The notes under the pieces were generated by a model, which saw only the letters and a program-made list of their open reading frames with translations, ran no database searches and was not told the origin of the DNA. This document shows positions 53,401 through 60,227 of a DNA stretch of 64,000 bases, one piece after another; the stretch's first letter is position 1, and every line of letters begins with the position of its first letter. This DNA comes from Omphiscola glabra (Eukaryota; Mollusca; Gastropoda; Lymnaeidae). The DNA lies in assembly GCA_964017045.1 (NCBI GenBank), contig OZ024802.1, positions 28,544,793-28,608,792 of the forward strand, given 5' to 3'. The position numbers and the translations under genes were made by a program.

Positions 53401-54121
53401 ACGCATGGACTACTGCAATGCTCTCATGGTGGGTCTTCCAGCTAGGCTCCTTGATAAAATTCAAAAAGCACAGAATAATGCGGCTCGAATTGTTCTTCGT
53501 AAACGCAAATTCGACCATGCTAAAACTCTTCTGATAGAATTGCATTGGCTGCCGGTCCGCGCTCGTATAGAGTACAAAATCGCAACTCTGTGCTACCGCT
53601 GCTTGCATGACCTGGCGCCGTCCTATCTCCAAGCGCTCATGACGCCTTATGTACCCACTAGACAACTCCGCTCATCCGATAGTGGCAAACTCTCGATACC
53701 GCGTGTTCGCCTTGAAACTTACGGAAAGCGCACGTTCGCATTTGCTAGCCCAACCATTTGGAACACCCTTCCTGACGCTCTCAAAAACAGCCAGACGCTG
53801 GAGTCCCTCAAAACAAATTTAAAAACTCATCTATTTCGCAAACACCTGCTGGAATGATGATGTCTACAATCTTTTCCAGCTTGTTATTATCTCCCAGCTT
53901 AGTTTTTGTACCGCGCTTCGAGCCTTTGGGGATGAAGCGTGCTTTTTCAAATGAACTTTATTATTATTATTATTAATATTATTATAATTGTAACACTTCA
54001 TTATCCCAAATAAAATACTGACGTGGTGTAACTATTATGATTATTTTCTTAAATATCTCGTTCAGGGCTGGGGACCCAACTACAACTTTTAAGTTTATTG
54101 ACTGTTTAATTTAATAATAGG

Positions 54122-54182
<61 letters not shown>

Positions 54183-57100
54183 TATATATTTTTTAAAATT
54201 TAAATTGATCTGTTATTTAATTTTCGTCTTGTCGTCTGCCGAGGAGGGCGTCTAGCCGAACCGTCCGTTTAATTACTGTGTCGTTTTTTTAAAAAGCCTG
54301 AAATATCCTGTTACACACTTTATTTACTTCATGCGCCTTGCACGCCCTCCCATAAACATATTTGTTTTCCCCCACAGCGTGATCCATGTTTTTCACGTAC
54401 TTTAGGTTTTGTCGGATTCAATTGCTGGGCATATTCATATTTCACAATCTATCAAAGCGCTTTTGTAACAGACGCAAGAAGAAGAAAAAGAAATGAACTG
54501 AAGAGCCGGCGAGACAGCATGTTCGACAGATGTAAAATTCACTAGAGAAACCGTATACGTATACCGTATAGGCAGCACAAAACGTACGCGTCCCTTACTC
54601 GATTTTTAAAAAAATATTGACATTTTTATTTGGAAAAAAATGACGCCCCAGAATTCGGCGCCCAGGGAATATCAAAACCTATGAGTTTGTTCTTTGAAAA
54701 AAATAATTCACAATTGACATTTTTGTTTGGAATAAAAATGGCGCCCCAGAACTTTGGCGCCCCAGGCAGTCGCTTGTCTCACCCGTACCGAAGACCAGCA
54801 CTGCGCATGGCTACTTTGAAAAGCATTAAGCAATTTTAATAATGATCATTATTTATGATTAATTATGATATAAACACATACATTGATGGTCAGGTGGGTA
54901 CTCTGAATTCTAATTAGTTGATTCCGTTTGGACCAATCTCCGTTTGGACTAATCTCCGGTTGGACCAATCTCCGGTGGGACAAATCTCCTGTTGGACCAA
55001 TCTCCGGTTGGACTAATCTCCGGTTGAACTAATCTCCAGTTTGACCAATCTCCGGTTGGACCAATCACAGGTTGGACCAATCTCTGGTTGGACTAATCTC
55101 CGGTTGGACCAATCTTTGGTTGGACCAATCTCCGGTTGGACCAATCTCCAGTTGGACCAATCTCCGGTTTGACCAATCTCCGGTTTGGCCAATCTACAGT
55201 TGGACCAATCTCTGGTTGGACCAATCTCTGGTTGGACCAATCTCAGGTAGGATTAATCTGTTGTCCAATCGCAGGCAAACCAGGTATATATATAAAAACA
55301 TTACCATCGGCAAAGTCATACTTGAAACAAGGCGAAACCTTGGAGACTTACATCATCTGGAGAAACAGATTGTTGAGGAACAAGTTCTTGGGCAGGGATG
55401 TCAGTTTGTTTCCAACCAATCGACTGTGGACACAATAAATATAAATGTAAATAAAATAAATGTCATATTTATAAAAAATAAGAAACAAGGGGGGAATACG
55501 CAAAAAAAACCAAAACAAATCAAAAGCAGTGTTCCTCCTCTTTTTTAAAACACAAAAAAATTTAACTATAAAATACTAATTAAATATAAATTATTTTTTT
55601 TTGAATAGATACAAATTATATAGATACAAATTAAATAGATACAAATCAAATATATACAAATCAAATAAATACAAATCAAATAGATACAAATTAAATAGAT
55701 ACAAGTTAAATAGATACAAATTAAAGAGTAACAAATTAAATAGATATAAATTAAATATTTACTCATTAACTAGATACCGATTAATTAGATAATTATTAAC
55801 TTAAAACGGATTAAAACGATACCAGTTACTTAGATATTGATTAAATAGGTCATCAGTAAATAGATATTGTTTAAATAGAAACAGATTAACAAGAAAAGAT
55901 CAGCTAAATACGATGAACTAGGCATGCAAACGCTAGTCAACGATTCACTAAAATACAGATCGATGAAATAAGATTTAGCTATAAAATGATTAAATCAATA
56001 ACAATAACAGGGTACTCGTTAATAAGATACAGATTTATCAAGACCAAAGAAGTATACCAATTACCAATGTACTTTATTAAGGTTGCACTCAGCGGCGTCA
56101 TTTCAGGTTTTTTCAGGGTGGGGGCAAAACCAAAACTTGGTCGGCATCATCTCATGGCACACCTAGCGTCGTCCCGCGGCACACCCGGCATTACCTCGCG
56201 GCACACCAAGCATTGTCCAAAGGGCACACCTGGCATTGTCTCGCGGCACACCTAGCAACGCCTCGCGGCATATCCAGCATTACCTCGCGGCACATGTAGC
56301 ATCGTCTCGCGGTACATCCATAATTACTTCGCGGCACACCTAGCATCGTCTCGCGGCACATCCAGCATTACCTCGCGGCACACCTAGCATCGTGTTACGG
56401 CACCCCCAGCATTACCTCGTGACACACCTAGCATTGTCTCGCGGCACACCTAGCATCGTCTCACGGCACACCCAGCATTACCTCGCGGCACACCACGCAT
56501 TGTCTAAAGGGCACACCTGGCATCGTCTTGCGGCACATCCAGAATTACCTCGCGTCACACCTAGAATCATCTCGCGGCACACCAGTTGCGGAGCTTGTCT
56601 TTAAGCGACATGTACATAGATTAATCTGTGTCACGTAACCCTAACACATATGAATCTTCCTATGCCGACGGCATGACGCCATAAGTTGATAAATCTAATT
56701 ACCAACCACAATGGATTACGACTTCAGCCCCCCTCCCCCACAAACACAAATACACACAGACACATAAGCACACATACGCACACTCAAGCACCACAAAAAT
56801 GCTCACACAAAACCCGCCAGGGAGCTGAAATATATCTTTGCTAAATAACGCCCCCAAATGAACATTTCTGGTCTCGCTTCCTCCCCGAGACAGTCGGGCA
56901 GAGCGTGTGTCTAGTAGTTATGAATATGTTGTACTGCTCTCAGCGCCCTCTGTGGACCTCTTTATTCTGCTGGTTTGGTTAGAGATTAATCGCGGAAGTC
57001 TGCTGAGATTGCTTTAAAAAATGTGATGTACTGACTGCATATTGGTAATTTGCAGCTTTATTAGAAATCCTCTATATCTAATTTGTGAACACGATAGCCT

Positions 57101-58627
57101 CACTATTGACATTGAATGTCGCGTCTGCCCAACGACACGTATCCCATTTTTCAATAACTCTCATGCCAGGTCCTACAATTCTAATACCAGGTCTTACAAT
57201 TCTATTACCAGGTCCTACCATTCTGATACCAGGTCCTACAATGCTAATGCCAGGTCATACAACTCAAATTCAAGGTCCTACAACTCTAATACCAAGTCCA
57301 ACAACCCTGATACCAAATCAGGTCCTACAATTCTATGCCAGGTCCTACACCTCTAATACCAGGTCCTACAACTCTAATACCAGGTCCTACAACCCTGATA
57401 TCAAATCTGTTCCTACAATTCCAATGCCAGGTCCTACAACTCTAATACCAGGTCCTACAACCATGAGGACATGTCCTACAACCCTAATAACACATCTGAA
57501 AACACTTCGCCCCCCTCCCCCAATTGAAAGACTGCAGTCCACCAATGCGTGTAGCATTACACAACGTTGCATACTTCCAAAACAATAATAGACGGTACTC
57601 TTGAGATTAGATACTGGTACCTGACAAACAATCGGCAGAAGCGGCACTGAGCACGAAGCTCTTGGCCGGCCACTCACGAAGAGCGGCGTCCACAGCCCCG
57701 ATCCAGCGATTTGGAATATCGTGAGGCCGGACCAAGGCCGCAAGGCCTCCCCTCTGCTAATCAGCGGTCGCATGGTCGCCTGGCTCACGACCCCCCCTCC
57801 CACGTAAACTGAAGGTCGATTGTGCAAATTGGCCCGGAAAAACCGACCAGGCTGGTACCAGCAGTTAGACCAATAAAAAATGACGGTAAGAGAAGTGTGT
57901 GTGTGTGAATATTAACTTTTTTGGTATGCGTGTGTGTGTGTGTGGTTGGGATAATTCGATAGGCAAAAAAAAAAAATCCACGTATTTAAAAACACACACA
58001 CTTTATCCAAAAGAAATGGACTAAGAGGTATAAAATGAGTGTCCACCAAAACTTTCCAGTTGTTCCCAACATATGACTAAAAAGGCCCGGGGCGCCCTTG
58101 AACTCAATGTTCAAATTAAGGTGCAAGATTTGACCCCCCATAATTATCATGAAATGTTGTATATTGTCATCGGAAAAGGGGGGGGGGGGGCTAGGTAAGT
58201 GTTGAAAGTTTAAGTTCAATTGGAGATCAGAATAAGTTGATCAAACTTGAGATGCAATATTTGACCCGTAGCGATTACTCAAGGGCCCGCGGAGATCGGT
58301 GGTGACCTACTGATCACGAAGGGTTGTGTTGTCATCAGGGGGGAGGGGGGTGGGTGGGTACGTGTACAAAGTTTCAGTTCAATCTGACATCAGGAAGTTG
58401 GATCAAACTTGAGATGCAATATTTGACCCAGATAACAAACATAAAATTGCACGCTTAAGCGTGTAATAAAACGCACAAATTAAAAAAAAATGTTTTAAAA
58501 AATAACCCACAAACCCCCCACCCCCCACAACAATTCAAACAAGGAGAAGACTTACAGTTCCCGCAGACTTGTCATGTTCACGAAGTCATCAACATGGAGC
58601 TCTGTCATGTTGTTCATGCTGAGGTCC
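27779..58627 (-). CDS. bursicon-receptor-like LRR GPCR (type B LGR; LGR2/rickets-like), 5'-partial, 23 coding exons
   Basis: Plasma-membrane receptor of the leucine-rich-repeat GPCR family; the insect counterpart binds bursicon and signals through Gs/cAMP. The 1496 visible residues hold about 16 LRRs (1-400), a Cys hinge (YHCCDF; CKPM, PCDDLFGWW), seven TM helices (about 520-795) and a tail of about 700 residues. Diagnostic TM matches: SSELSVFTLTVITLERF, LFGISDYRKFAVCLPFE, SQAWNSNDTRVAKRMALL and LNSCANPFLYA. The first three are nearly those of fly Rickets rather than of vertebrate LGR4-6 or FSHR/TSHR. Exon phases join throughout with GT/AG sites. The start Met, signal peptide and Cys-rich N-terminal cap were not found. 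The tail is far longer than I expect for the family. Confidence 0.92.
30442..30604. mobile_element. non-autonomous hAT element, SPIN/URR1-like, 163 bp
   Basis: Left end CAGTGGTTCTCAACC, right end (inverted) CAGCGGTTCTCAACC: 14 of 15 match. Perfect 8-bp target duplication GTCTATGG at 30434-30441 and 30605-30612. The interior (CCTTTAATACAGTTCCTCAT, GTGGTGACCCCCAACCATAA, GGGGTCGCGACCCACAGGTT) closely matches, from memory, the SPIN non-autonomous elements and mouse URR1, which are hAT-Charlie. No coding capacity; internal deletion derivative. Confidence 0.88.
31012..31301. repeat. 47-bp minisatellite, 6 copies
   Basis: Unit AACCCCAACCTCCTGAAAGA plus a CAAAGTTCTTATTCTCAATG segment. Two copies carry an extra CTC (50 bp). 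Lies in an LGR tail intron. Confidence 0.95.
31707..31937 (-). CDS. LGR exon: cytoplasmic tail, part 2
   Basis: 77 codons, phase 0-0. Only an exon beginning VSSGTHKDIQRDSV stays open; using the AG ten bases later leads to a stop. The exon's first six bases are GTAAGT, a perfect donor sequence directly after the acceptor AG. Contains CPGEDDDRDSF and CNECSNRDAH. Confidence 0.8.
32169..32315 (-). CDS. LGR exon: cytoplasmic tail, part 1
   Basis: 49 codons, phase 0-0. Encodes ASQRHPSLSWKHQRRPSALH and a Ser/Asn-rich part. RRPS is a basophilic kinase-type site. Supported by splice sites and open frame. Confidence 0.85.
32664..32804 (-). CDS. LGR exon: TM7 and helix 8
   Basis: 141 bp (phase 0-0). 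TIFILPLNSCANPFLYAFFT is TM7 with the NPxxY motif; TKQFKKDCVLLCRRLEDSS is helix 8 with Cys residues that could be palmitoylated. Confidence 0.95.
32949..33425. repeat. 47-bp minisatellite, about 10 copies
   Basis: Unit GGTCTGGAATGTATTCACCA with GTGAAGAAACACGGTTGTTA; the first two or three copies are longer (GATAATTAATT), the rest nearly identical. In the intron between the TM6 and TM7 exons. Confidence 0.95.
33484..33566 (-). CDS. LGR exon: TM6
   Basis: 83 bp (phase 1-0). The split Asp codon gives DFLCWAPIAILSLAAAFGKN then LIHLNEAK; the CWxP kink of TM6 is present. Acceptor AATTTCAG, donor gtaaga. Confidence 0.95.
33929..34081 (-). CDS. LGR exon: TM5, intracellular loop 3 and start of TM6
   Basis: 153 bp (phase 1-1). 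VCFIMVFNGISFFIILGCYL is TM5; SQAWNSNDTRVAKRMALLVF is loop 3 and the start of TM6. The NSNDTRxAKRMA motif is typical of type A/B LGRs, and SQAW points to the bursicon-receptor branch. Confidence 0.95.
34335..34460 (-). CDS. LGR exon: TM4 and extracellular loop 2
   Basis: 126 bp (phase 1-1). YIMLGGWLWSFGLAMLPLFG is TM4. GISDYRKFAVCLPFE holds the loop-2 Cys that pairs with TM3; this stretch is almost that of fly LGR2. Confidence 0.95.
35326..35505 (-). CDS. LGR exon: extracellular loop 1, TM3 and intracellular loop 2
   Basis: 180 bp (phase 1-1). YAIQWQMSAGC carries the TM3 disulphide Cys. LSSELSVFTLTVITLERFYA is TM3 with ERF in place of DRY/ERW. THAMQLNKRLSLKHA follows, as in glycoprotein-hormone and bursicon receptors. 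Confidence 0.95.
35690..36241. mobile_element. possible foldback element with internal minisatellite
   Basis: The left end contains GATCCAAATAAATGGAAAT after a GATAAGATAAGAT run. The right end carries the same sequence inverted over roughly 38 bp with a few mismatches. Between them lies the 42-bp array. No clear target duplication, so it could instead be two separately inserted copies of a dispersed repeat. Confidence 0.45.
35811..36104. repeat. 42-bp minisatellite, 7 copies in exact register
   Basis: Unit CTGGGAAAGAGGTGAGGTGT then TGCAACATATGATGGCTGATTT. Copies are essentially identical with no insertions or deletions. 42 is a multiple of 3, so both strands stay open, but it lies in an intron between TM exons and is not coding. 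Confidence 0.97.
36363..36590 (-). CDS. LGR exon: end of hinge, TM1 and TM2
   Basis: 228 bp (phase 1-1). FMPCDDLFGWWSLRCGVWFV leads into TM1 (FMLALLGNGVVFFV with the GN pair), then RFLICNLAMADFFMGIYLGI for TM2 with the conserved NLxxAD. Donor gtaagg. Confidence 0.95.
37087..37251 (-). CDS. LGR exon: hinge, second part
   Basis: 165 bp (phase 1-1). Contains NMT (sequon), LAKFDTMIKASTETEYDKSQ and ITCKPMP, the last hinge Cys before the serpentine domain. Donor is CCAG/gttgga, weaker than the others. Confidence 0.87.
38890..38994. repeat. 21-bp minisatellite, 5 copies
   Basis: Unit TCCAAACATACTTATATTTA plus C, five copies in register. Confidence 0.95.
39730..39855. mobile_element. fragment of a CAGTGGCGT-type hAT MITE
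   Basis: The right end reads AACGCCACTG, and an internal (T)TTGGTCAACTGCAG is shared in inverted sense with the complete element at 48157-48336. The left terminal repeat is missing. Confidence 0.45.
39998..40118 (-). CDS. LGR exon: hinge
   Basis: 121 bp (phase 0-1) encoding QIYLDMIREYVIWMKDGEPE and on to WAKTFG. Recognised from splice sites, phase match to both neighbours and position in the gene; hinge sequence is poorly conserved. NQS is a sequon. Confidence 0.8.
41252..41435 (-). CDS. LGR exon: last LRR and start of hinge
   Basis: 184 bp ending in phase 0, after the strong acceptor TTTTGTCCTACAG. Encodes NIGSNNLRHLPTAGLINLEK, the KNPYLREFP cap and then MSYAYHCCDF, equivalent to the double-Cys (YPSHCCAF) at the start of the LGR hinge. 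Confidence 0.93.
42577..42648 (-). CDS. LGR exon: one LRR
   Basis: 72 bp encoding NLAENQIKEIHPEAFLPLKS plus LKDL; acceptor TCCACAG, donor gtaagt. Confidence 0.93.
42998..43141 (-). CDS. LGR exon: two LRRs
   Basis: 144 bp encoding NLAHNQIKSLEGRPFRGLDQ and LILDKNSIVTIPCDAFFGLE; strong LRR consensus. Acceptor TTTACAG, donor gtaagt. Confidence 0.93.
43384..43635 (+). mobile_element. non-LTR retrotransposon 3' fragment, degenerate
   Basis: About 250 bp similar to the copy at 59884-60160: CACCCATAGTCGCAA, GGACA(C/T)ATTGA(G/A)AGGAT, then a GGCCCTT(A/-)ATGGGCT end. That copy encodes the RLRWAGHIERM-type C-terminus of a LINE ORF2. This one has frame-breaking changes. Confidence 0.7.
43756..43974. 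mobile_element. hAT-like MITE, 219 bp
   Basis: Left end CCGGGGTTATTAAAC; right end (inverted) CAAGGGCTCTTAACA. They agree at 9 of 15 positions. Flanked by TTTTATAA and TTTCATAA, 7 of 8 matching, as an 8-bp target duplication. In an LGR intron. Confidence 0.55.
44069..44134 (-). CDS. LGR exon: one LRR (22 residues)
   Basis: 66 bp encoding DVHTNKIETLPDMSQCNNIT plus VL, a short LRR with a Cys. Acceptor GCTCAG, donor gtaagt. Confidence 0.9.
44409..44549 (-). CDS. LGR exon: two LRRs
   Basis: 141 bp encoding KLSELRSMSKFPNLTGTTNL and LSLDRASIESIPNDICIHLK; the first repeat is one residue short. NLT is a sequon. Confidence 0.92.
44818..44961 (-). CDS. LGR exon: two LRRs
   Basis: 144 bp encoding NLENNSMVHIPDKSFLNKTR and LKISHNPLKSIGEHAFINLP. 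NNS and NKT are potential N-glycosylation sequons. Donor gtatgt. Confidence 0.92.
45606..45674 (-). CDS. LGR exon: one LRR (23 residues)
   Basis: 69 bp encoding ELNDNEISKMPAALSHLNSL plus EEM, one residue shorter than the standard module. Acceptor ATTTCAG, donor gtaagc. Confidence 0.92.
45980..46181. mobile_element. TIR element (MITE), 202 bp, with 8-bp target duplication
   Basis: Ends share ATGTGTAGTT(G/A)TGTGTCCG in inverted orientation, about 20 of 24 positions when GGCTG/GGTAA is included. Perfect direct repeat GAAGTCAT on both sides (45972-45979, 46182-46189). The interior has GTTAGGGAGAGGG repeated twice. No coding capacity; superfamily uncertain (8-bp duplication fits hAT). Confidence 0.8.
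46270..46341 (-). CDS. LGR exon: one LRR
   Basis: 72 bp encoding QLANNKISRIEDHAFLGLSR plus LKFL; acceptor ATTTCAG, donor gtaagt. Confidence 0.92.
46955..47560. repeat. GC-rich dispersed minisatellite (CCCTAGAGGCGTGAGGC type)
   Basis: Two clusters (about 46955-47110 and 47450-47560) of degenerate 18-20-bp units around TAGAGGCGTGAGGCC, each followed by a similar tail (CCTTAAGACGGTACTG and CCTGAAGACGGCACTG). The same unit type returns at 63875-64000. GC content is far above the surroundings. Confidence 0.65.
47921..47992 (-). CDS. LGR exon: one LRR
   Basis: 72 bp encoding AINSNKITELTNKAFVKNTK plus LLLL. The acceptor is AAAAG, without the usual C before AG; frame and LRR consensus support it. 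Confidence 0.85.
48157..48336. mobile_element. hAT-like MITE, 180 bp, perfect 8-bp target duplication
   Basis: Left CAGTGGCGTA, right (inverted) CAGTGGCGTA: 10 of 10 match. Flanked on both sides by ACTTTTGG (48149-48156 and 48337-48344). The interior has no gene. Recently inserted, judging by the intact duplication. Confidence 0.85.
48543..48683 (+). mobile_element. LINE 3' tail, tandemly duplicated
   Basis: Two head-to-tail copies of about 68 bp containing GAGCGGAAGGATGTGGTGAG and CATGGGCTGTAGCGCCAC, the same as the end of the copy at 59884-60160. Confidence 0.7.
48892..49035 (-). CDS. LGR exon: two LRRs
   Basis: 144 bp, i.e. two 72-bp modules without the intron between them: FLDSNMIQYVNKSAFENLRS and LCLNANQLTEIPVEALRKIP. 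Acceptor CACAG, donor gtgagt. Confidence 0.92.
49127..49884. repeat. 40-bp minisatellite, about 19 copies in exact register
   Basis: Unit ACATATATTATAATGCCATT then AGTGTATGTACGTCAATGTA. 18 full units run from 49141 to 49860 with no length change; only point substitutions (for example AGTTGTTGTA) vary. Confidence 0.98.
49974..50125. repeat. CA-rich tandem repeat, 3 copies
   Basis: CACACACACACTATTGAGCC then ATAGCGAAGGTTGGAGTCGC three times, with a variable (CA)n length in each. Confidence 0.9.
50255..50668. repeat. 56-bp minisatellite, about 7 copies
   Basis: Unit CACCAGCTTTGGTCAGGTCA, TAGATGGACACTGCTACACC, CACCCCCAACCATTTT. Minor substitutions and small length changes in the C run. Confidence 0.95.
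50925..51352. repeat. 56-59-bp minisatellite, 7-8 copies
   Basis: Unit GGAATGGTGCGATTAGTATG, CTTCCCATGTACAAAATGAA, AGCTATAGAACGCCGG. Two variants alternate, with or without ATTG before GAACGCC. Confidence 0.95.
51769..51840 (-). CDS. LGR exon: one LRR
   Basis: 72 bp encoding TLQGNRLTKVPTRTFRNLTY plus LQQL. It sits alone between large minisatellite blocks. Acceptor CTTTCAG, donor gtaagt. Confidence 0.9.
51862..52045. repeat. 18-bp minisatellite, about 10 copies
   Basis: Unit CTGACTGGTCAAGTAACT with variants; starts about 20 bp upstream (on the - strand) of the LRR exon at 51769-51840. Confidence 0.9.
52561..53058. repeat. 27/28-bp minisatellite, about 18 copies
   Basis: Alternating CAGTTTGTATCACATACGTT-TCTATGT and CAGTTTGTATCACCATACGT-TTCTACGT units. 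Abuts the CR1/L2-type fragment that follows. Confidence 0.95.
53057..53990 (+). mobile_element. CR1/L2-type non-LTR retrotransposon, 5'-truncated
   Basis: About 263 open codons to a TGA at 53855-53857. Contains the RT thumb and C-terminal block: WMTINKLKLNDEKTEVI, VRNLGVYLD, SRMDYCNALMVGLP, KAQNNAARIV, HWLPVRARIEYKI, LRSSDSGKL, PTIWNTLPDAL. The non-coding tail carries GCGCTTCGAGCC and ends in (ATT)n, as usual for CR1/L2 3' ends. The endonuclease and catalytic RT part are missing. The frame is intact, suggesting a fairly recent insertion. Confidence 0.9.
54121..54190. repeat. (TA)n microsatellite
   Basis: About 57 bp of uninterrupted TA dinucleotides, then an interrupted tail. Confidence 0.98.
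54922..55262. repeat. 16-bp minisatellite, about 21 copies
   Basis: Unit GGTTGGACCAATCTCC with frequent single substitutions, in the longest LGR intron. Confidence 0.95.
55612..55760. repeat. 15-bp AT-rich minisatellite, about 10 copies
   Basis: Unit AGATACAAATTAAAT. Increasingly degenerate copies continue to about 55900. Open on both strands only because the unit is a multiple of 3. Confidence 0.92.
56150..56585. repeat. 22-bp GC-rich minisatellite, about 20 copies
   Basis: Unit CTCGCGGCACACCTAGCATC plus GT, often alternating with a CCAGCATTAC variant, giving a partial 44-bp period. Confidence 0.93.
57163..57495. repeat. 21-bp minisatellite, about 15 copies
   Basis: Unit CCAGGTCCTACAACTCTAAT plus A, with some units shortened or joined. 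Confidence 0.93.
58110..58440. repeat. dispersed-type repeat, two or three diverged copies
   Basis: The block GATGCAATATTTGACCC, TTGTCATC(A/G)G, a G-rich run, then AAAGTTT(A/C)AGTTCAAT and GATCAAACTTGA recurs at about 58110, 58240 and 58420. Confidence 0.7.
58556..58627 (-). CDS. LGR exon: one LRR
   Basis: 72-bp exon encoding DLSMNNMTELHVDDFVNMTS plus LREL, a 24-residue LRR. It is the most upstream receptor exon recognised. Acceptor CCCTCAG, donor gtaagt; one base completes the previous codon, as in every other LRR exon here. Confidence 0.9.
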
Positions 58628-59225
58628 CTGAGGGGATAGAAGACAAACTTGTCGTAAACGTTTGATGAACTTTAAGACATGCGCAGACATGCATAGATAT
58701 AATTATTGGGAAACAAATAAAGATAAAAATTATCATTGCTGTCATGTTGTAATTTGCCAGAATAGTGTGGCGACTGTCAGTAGATGGGGCGCCGAGACGT
58801 AGGGTGGGTGGGTAACGTTATCAGGTGACATCTTAAATGCAAAAATTAGCATAGTCAAAAAAGAACAACTACTTTTTTTAAGACTCCACGCGCAAAGTTT
58901 GTCATACCATCTGTCATTAAAGTTGGCTATTAAAAGATTGCCACAGCAACTGTCATTGCCTGTCACAGGTTCTCCTTTTACGGCAAAATTTTTTTTCTAT
59001 GTCTGTTGTGTGAACAGTTTAAATAATTTAAATTAAAAAAAAAAAACAACAACATTTATTCTGAAAAGTATTTAAAAATGTCTACAGATGAGTGACGTCA
59101 GAACTCGAAATGATTTTAAGATTCTTAAAGTGATCCAAAAAAATTATGGCAATCTTTTTATTAATTTCAACACATCAATAAGTAAACATTTTTAACCCAG
59201 ACAACATTTTAACATTATAACAATT
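58628..59225. other. non-coding, upstream side of the most 5' LGR exon seen
   Basis: AT-rich sequence with no recognisable exon. Signal peptide, LRRNT cap and the first LRR of the receptor were looked for on the - strand from here to the right edge and not found. Confidence 0.6.
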
Positions 59226-59890
59226 TTAACACAAGACATCTTGAAGTATTTCTCTAGCGTGGTAAATTCGTACAGACTGGGGAACAAATGAATTCTCATA
59301 TCGTTCGGTCCCAACTTTAAGAGAATGAATTAATCCCGATCGAGGTGATCTTATGCATCTGTGATGAAGTAGATGGGATGCATCATACAAAAATTTAAAA
59401 AAAAGTTTTGCCACAGCAATTTGCATCAAATAATTCTTCAAGTGAAGGATGTTTAGTTTATGAGAGGTCACTGGATTTCTTGATTAGTCTGTTCAATCGG
59501 TTTTTTATGTCAGACGATGAATCCCCACACTAGCAGGTAATATTGAAGTTTAATAAGGCTTCCAATTGTTGCATTGTAGAATAAGTTATTTGACCATTTT
59601 TAACGATAGAAAAGTTCTTGGTTGACTTTTTTTTTTAAACACAGAATAGGGCCGTGTTTATGCCGTGTCAGCATTAATAATTTATTAATAATGGTAACAC
59701 TTAGGTACTTAAATGTCTCTACTTTCTCAATACTTTGATTATTTCTCGTGAGATCAGCAATTGGGTGATTTCCCCTCCGTTTCTTTCGTTTCTTAGCGCC
59801 CTTCAACCGAAGAACACTTTTATCACACCATCTGGCAAAGCTTGTTACCAAGTTACCTTCAGATGTGAAGCCAATGATGGTGGTACCACC
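59226..59890 (-). mobile_element. non-LTR retrotransposon RT fragment, degenerate
   Basis: On the - strand, conceptual pieces TIIGFTSEGNLVTSFARWCD, NNQSIEKVETFKYLSVTI, then KNRLNRLIKKSS and RYENSFVPQSVRIY follow the usual order of the RT thumb/C-terminal part of Jockey/CR1-group LINEs. At least one stop and frame changes separate them, so it is a dead copy. Confidence 0.75.
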
Positions 59891-60160
59891 CACCCATAGT
59901 CGCAAAAATAAAAAAAAAGTCAGACTGCGCTGGGCAGGACATATTGAAAGGATGCCGGATTGTAGAGCAGCAAAAGTGATATACAGGCAGAAACCTAGGG
60001 GCAGACGACTCACCGGTCGCCCAAGGCTGAGATGGATCGACGATGTAGAGAAGGGTTTACACCAGTTGGGGTTTCGCGCATGAAGGCGGAAAGCCATGGA
60101 TCATTCCGAATGGAAGGATGTGGTGGAGCAGGCCAGGGCCCTACATGGGCTGTAGTAGCG
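59884..60160 (+). mobile_element. LINE ORF2 C-terminal fragment and 3' end
   Basis: Encodes VRLRWAGHIERMPDCRAAKV, RQKPRGRRLTGRPRLRWIDD and VEKGLHQLGF, then after a frame break the WKDVVEQARALHGL-like end. Widespread tail of animal LINE polyproteins. The same family is at 43384 and 48543, all in + orientation. Confidence 0.8.
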
Positions 60161-60227
60161 CCACTGATGATGCTGATTGTGATATCATCAGCAACTTTGA
60201 TATTTGGAACGATGTTGCTTGGGCTCT

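Noticed and set aside
54620..54810. Repeated GGCGCCCCAG motifs with an end reading GACCAGCACTG
   Set aside because: Looks like an old dispersed repeat, but boundaries and inverted ends could not be defined.
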